Assembly (NCBI GenBank): GCA_023405135.1
Contig: JAEXYZ010000109.1
Location: 1 to 6,300, forward strand
DNA length: 6,300 nt
Reading direction: 5' to 3'
Origin: Bacillota bacterium
GTDB taxonomy: Bacteria; Bacillota; Bacilli; Bacillales_A; Planococcaceae
Part shown: positions 5,587 to 6,300 of the stretch, one piece after another
How the letters are laid out: each line of letters begins with the position of its first letter
Numbering within the stretch: position 1 is the first letter of the stretch
The notes under the pieces: model-generated
What the model saw: the letters and a program-made list of their open reading frames with translations, nothing else
What the model was told of the DNA's origin: nothing
The model's database searches: none
Made by a program: the position numbers and the translations under genes

Positions 5587-6300
5587 TTAAAGTGGTACTT
5601 TATTAGAAAATTGATTGATTGGTTTTTCCAGTCCTAAATGCTCCCGCAATGTTGAGCCTTCATATTCCGTTCTAAAAATGCCCCTTCTTTGCAATTCTGG
5701 AATAACCAATTCTACAAAATCATTTAATCCATCTGGAAAAGTAGGTGGCATAATATTGAAACCGTCTGCCGCTCCGTTTTCAAACCACTCTTGTAGTTGA
5801 TCGGCTATTTGTTCTGGAGTTCCAATAATTTCACGATGTCCACGTGCACCTGCTATTCGTTCATATAATTTTCTAATTGTTAATTGCTCGCGATCAGCTA
5901 AGTCTTTTACTAATTGAAATCTGCTTTTATTTCCATTTATTTCTGATATATCAGGTAAATCAGGCAAAGGACCCTCAATTGGATATAAGCTCAGATCGAC
6001 TCCCAGTTGCTGAGATAAAAGAGAGACCCCAAGGGATTCTGGAATAAGACTAAGCAGCAACTGCTGTTTTTCTTTTGCCTCTTCTTGTGTTCTCCCTATA
6101 ATTGGGTATACTCCTGGCATAATTTTTAATTCGTCAGGATGTCGACCATATTTTGTTAAACGCTGCTTTACATCACTATAAAAATTTTGTGCTTCTTCCA
6201 ATGTTTGCCGTGCTGTAAAAATAACCTCCGCTGTACGGGCTGCTAACTCCTTCCCTGCTTCTGAAGAACCTGCTTGAACAACTACAGGGTAACCTTGAAC
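5587..6300 (-). CDS. Second LLM-class flavin monooxygenase, paralog, cut by window edge
   Basis: The frame is open to the window edge, so this is the C-terminal 237 residues; the start lies beyond 6300. It begins at the position matching residue 207 of the neighbouring 450-residue monooxygenase and aligns to its end, well over half identical by eye and nearly identical around AGARGH, EWFENGAADGFNIMPPTFP and VELVIPELQRRG. About 205 N-terminal residues, including most of the flavin and substrate pocket, are not visible. An apparent TTG start at 6201 is inside the conserved domain and is not real. The family and likely reaction type are those of its neighbour, but substrate preference may differ: two Trp of the neighbour (237 and 364) are Arg here. 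It lies 37 bases upstream of the neighbour, in the same operon, probably a tandem duplication that has diverged. Confidence 0.87.
   Translation of the reverse strand, partial: VQGYPVVVQAGSSEAGKELAARTAEVIFTARQTLEEAQNFYSDVKQRLTKYGRHPDELKIMPGVYPIIGRTQEEAKEKQQLLLSLIPESLGVSLLSQQLGVDLSLYPIEGPLPDLPDISEINGNKSRFQLVKDLADREQLTIRKLYERIAGARGHREIIGTPEQIADQLQEWFENGAADGFNIMPPTFPDGLNDFVELVIPELQRRGIFRTEYEGSTLREHLGLEKPINQFSNKVPL

Noticed and set aside
6199..6201. TTG start for the right-hand monooxygenase
   Set aside because: The frame and family homology continue upstream without a stop to the window edge (QAGSSEAGKELAA block), so the gene is cut by the window and does not start here.

Overview
The window comes from a low-G+C Gram-positive bacterium of the Bacillaceae/Planococcaceae type; a Lysinibacillus-like genome is my best guess. 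I infer this from the AT-rich composition, strong AGGAGG-type ribosome sites, U-tailed hairpin terminators, and close resemblance of the first gene to the lysine 6-dehydrogenase of Geobacillus. No tRNA, rRNA, CRISPR array or insertion sequence was seen.

Left part (1-2849). A minus-strand two-gene operon, read from right to left, encodes an aldehyde dehydrogenase and then lysine 6-dehydrogenase, 22 bases apart. Together they should oxidise L-lysine to 2-aminoadipate 6-semialdehyde (in equilibrium with piperideine-6-carboxylate) and then to 2-aminoadipate. The operon ends at a 19-bp perfect hairpin with a U-rich tail. Back to back with it lies a second hairpin whose tail points the other way. 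The first ~67 bases are clearly more GC-rich than the rest and are unassigned.

Middle (2850-3919). A 178-base divergent intergenic region carries a perfect TATAAT for the lysine operon on the minus strand. On the plus strand it holds a candidate extracytoplasmic-function (sigma-W-like) promoter in front of an AIM24/TIGR00266-family gene. That gene ends at a hairpin with T-rich tails on both strands.

Right part (3926-6300). A second minus-strand operon encodes two tandem paralogous flavin-dependent monooxygenases of the NtaA/SnaA/DszA (YxeK/YtnJ-like) group; the upstream one runs off the window. They are followed by a very small gene that looks like a DUF2292 (YezD-type) protein but is frame-disrupted at a six-A run and has a tail distorted by 14-bp tandem repeats. 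In relatives, such monooxygenases salvage sulfur or carbon from modified cysteines, sulfonates or chelators, so organosulfur use is a reasonable but unproven reading.

Most of the window is ordinary metabolism. The points most worth a second look are the disrupted small gene, which sits on an in-frame A AAA AAG heptamer, the ECF-type promoter before the AIM24 gene, and the paralogous monooxygenase pair.
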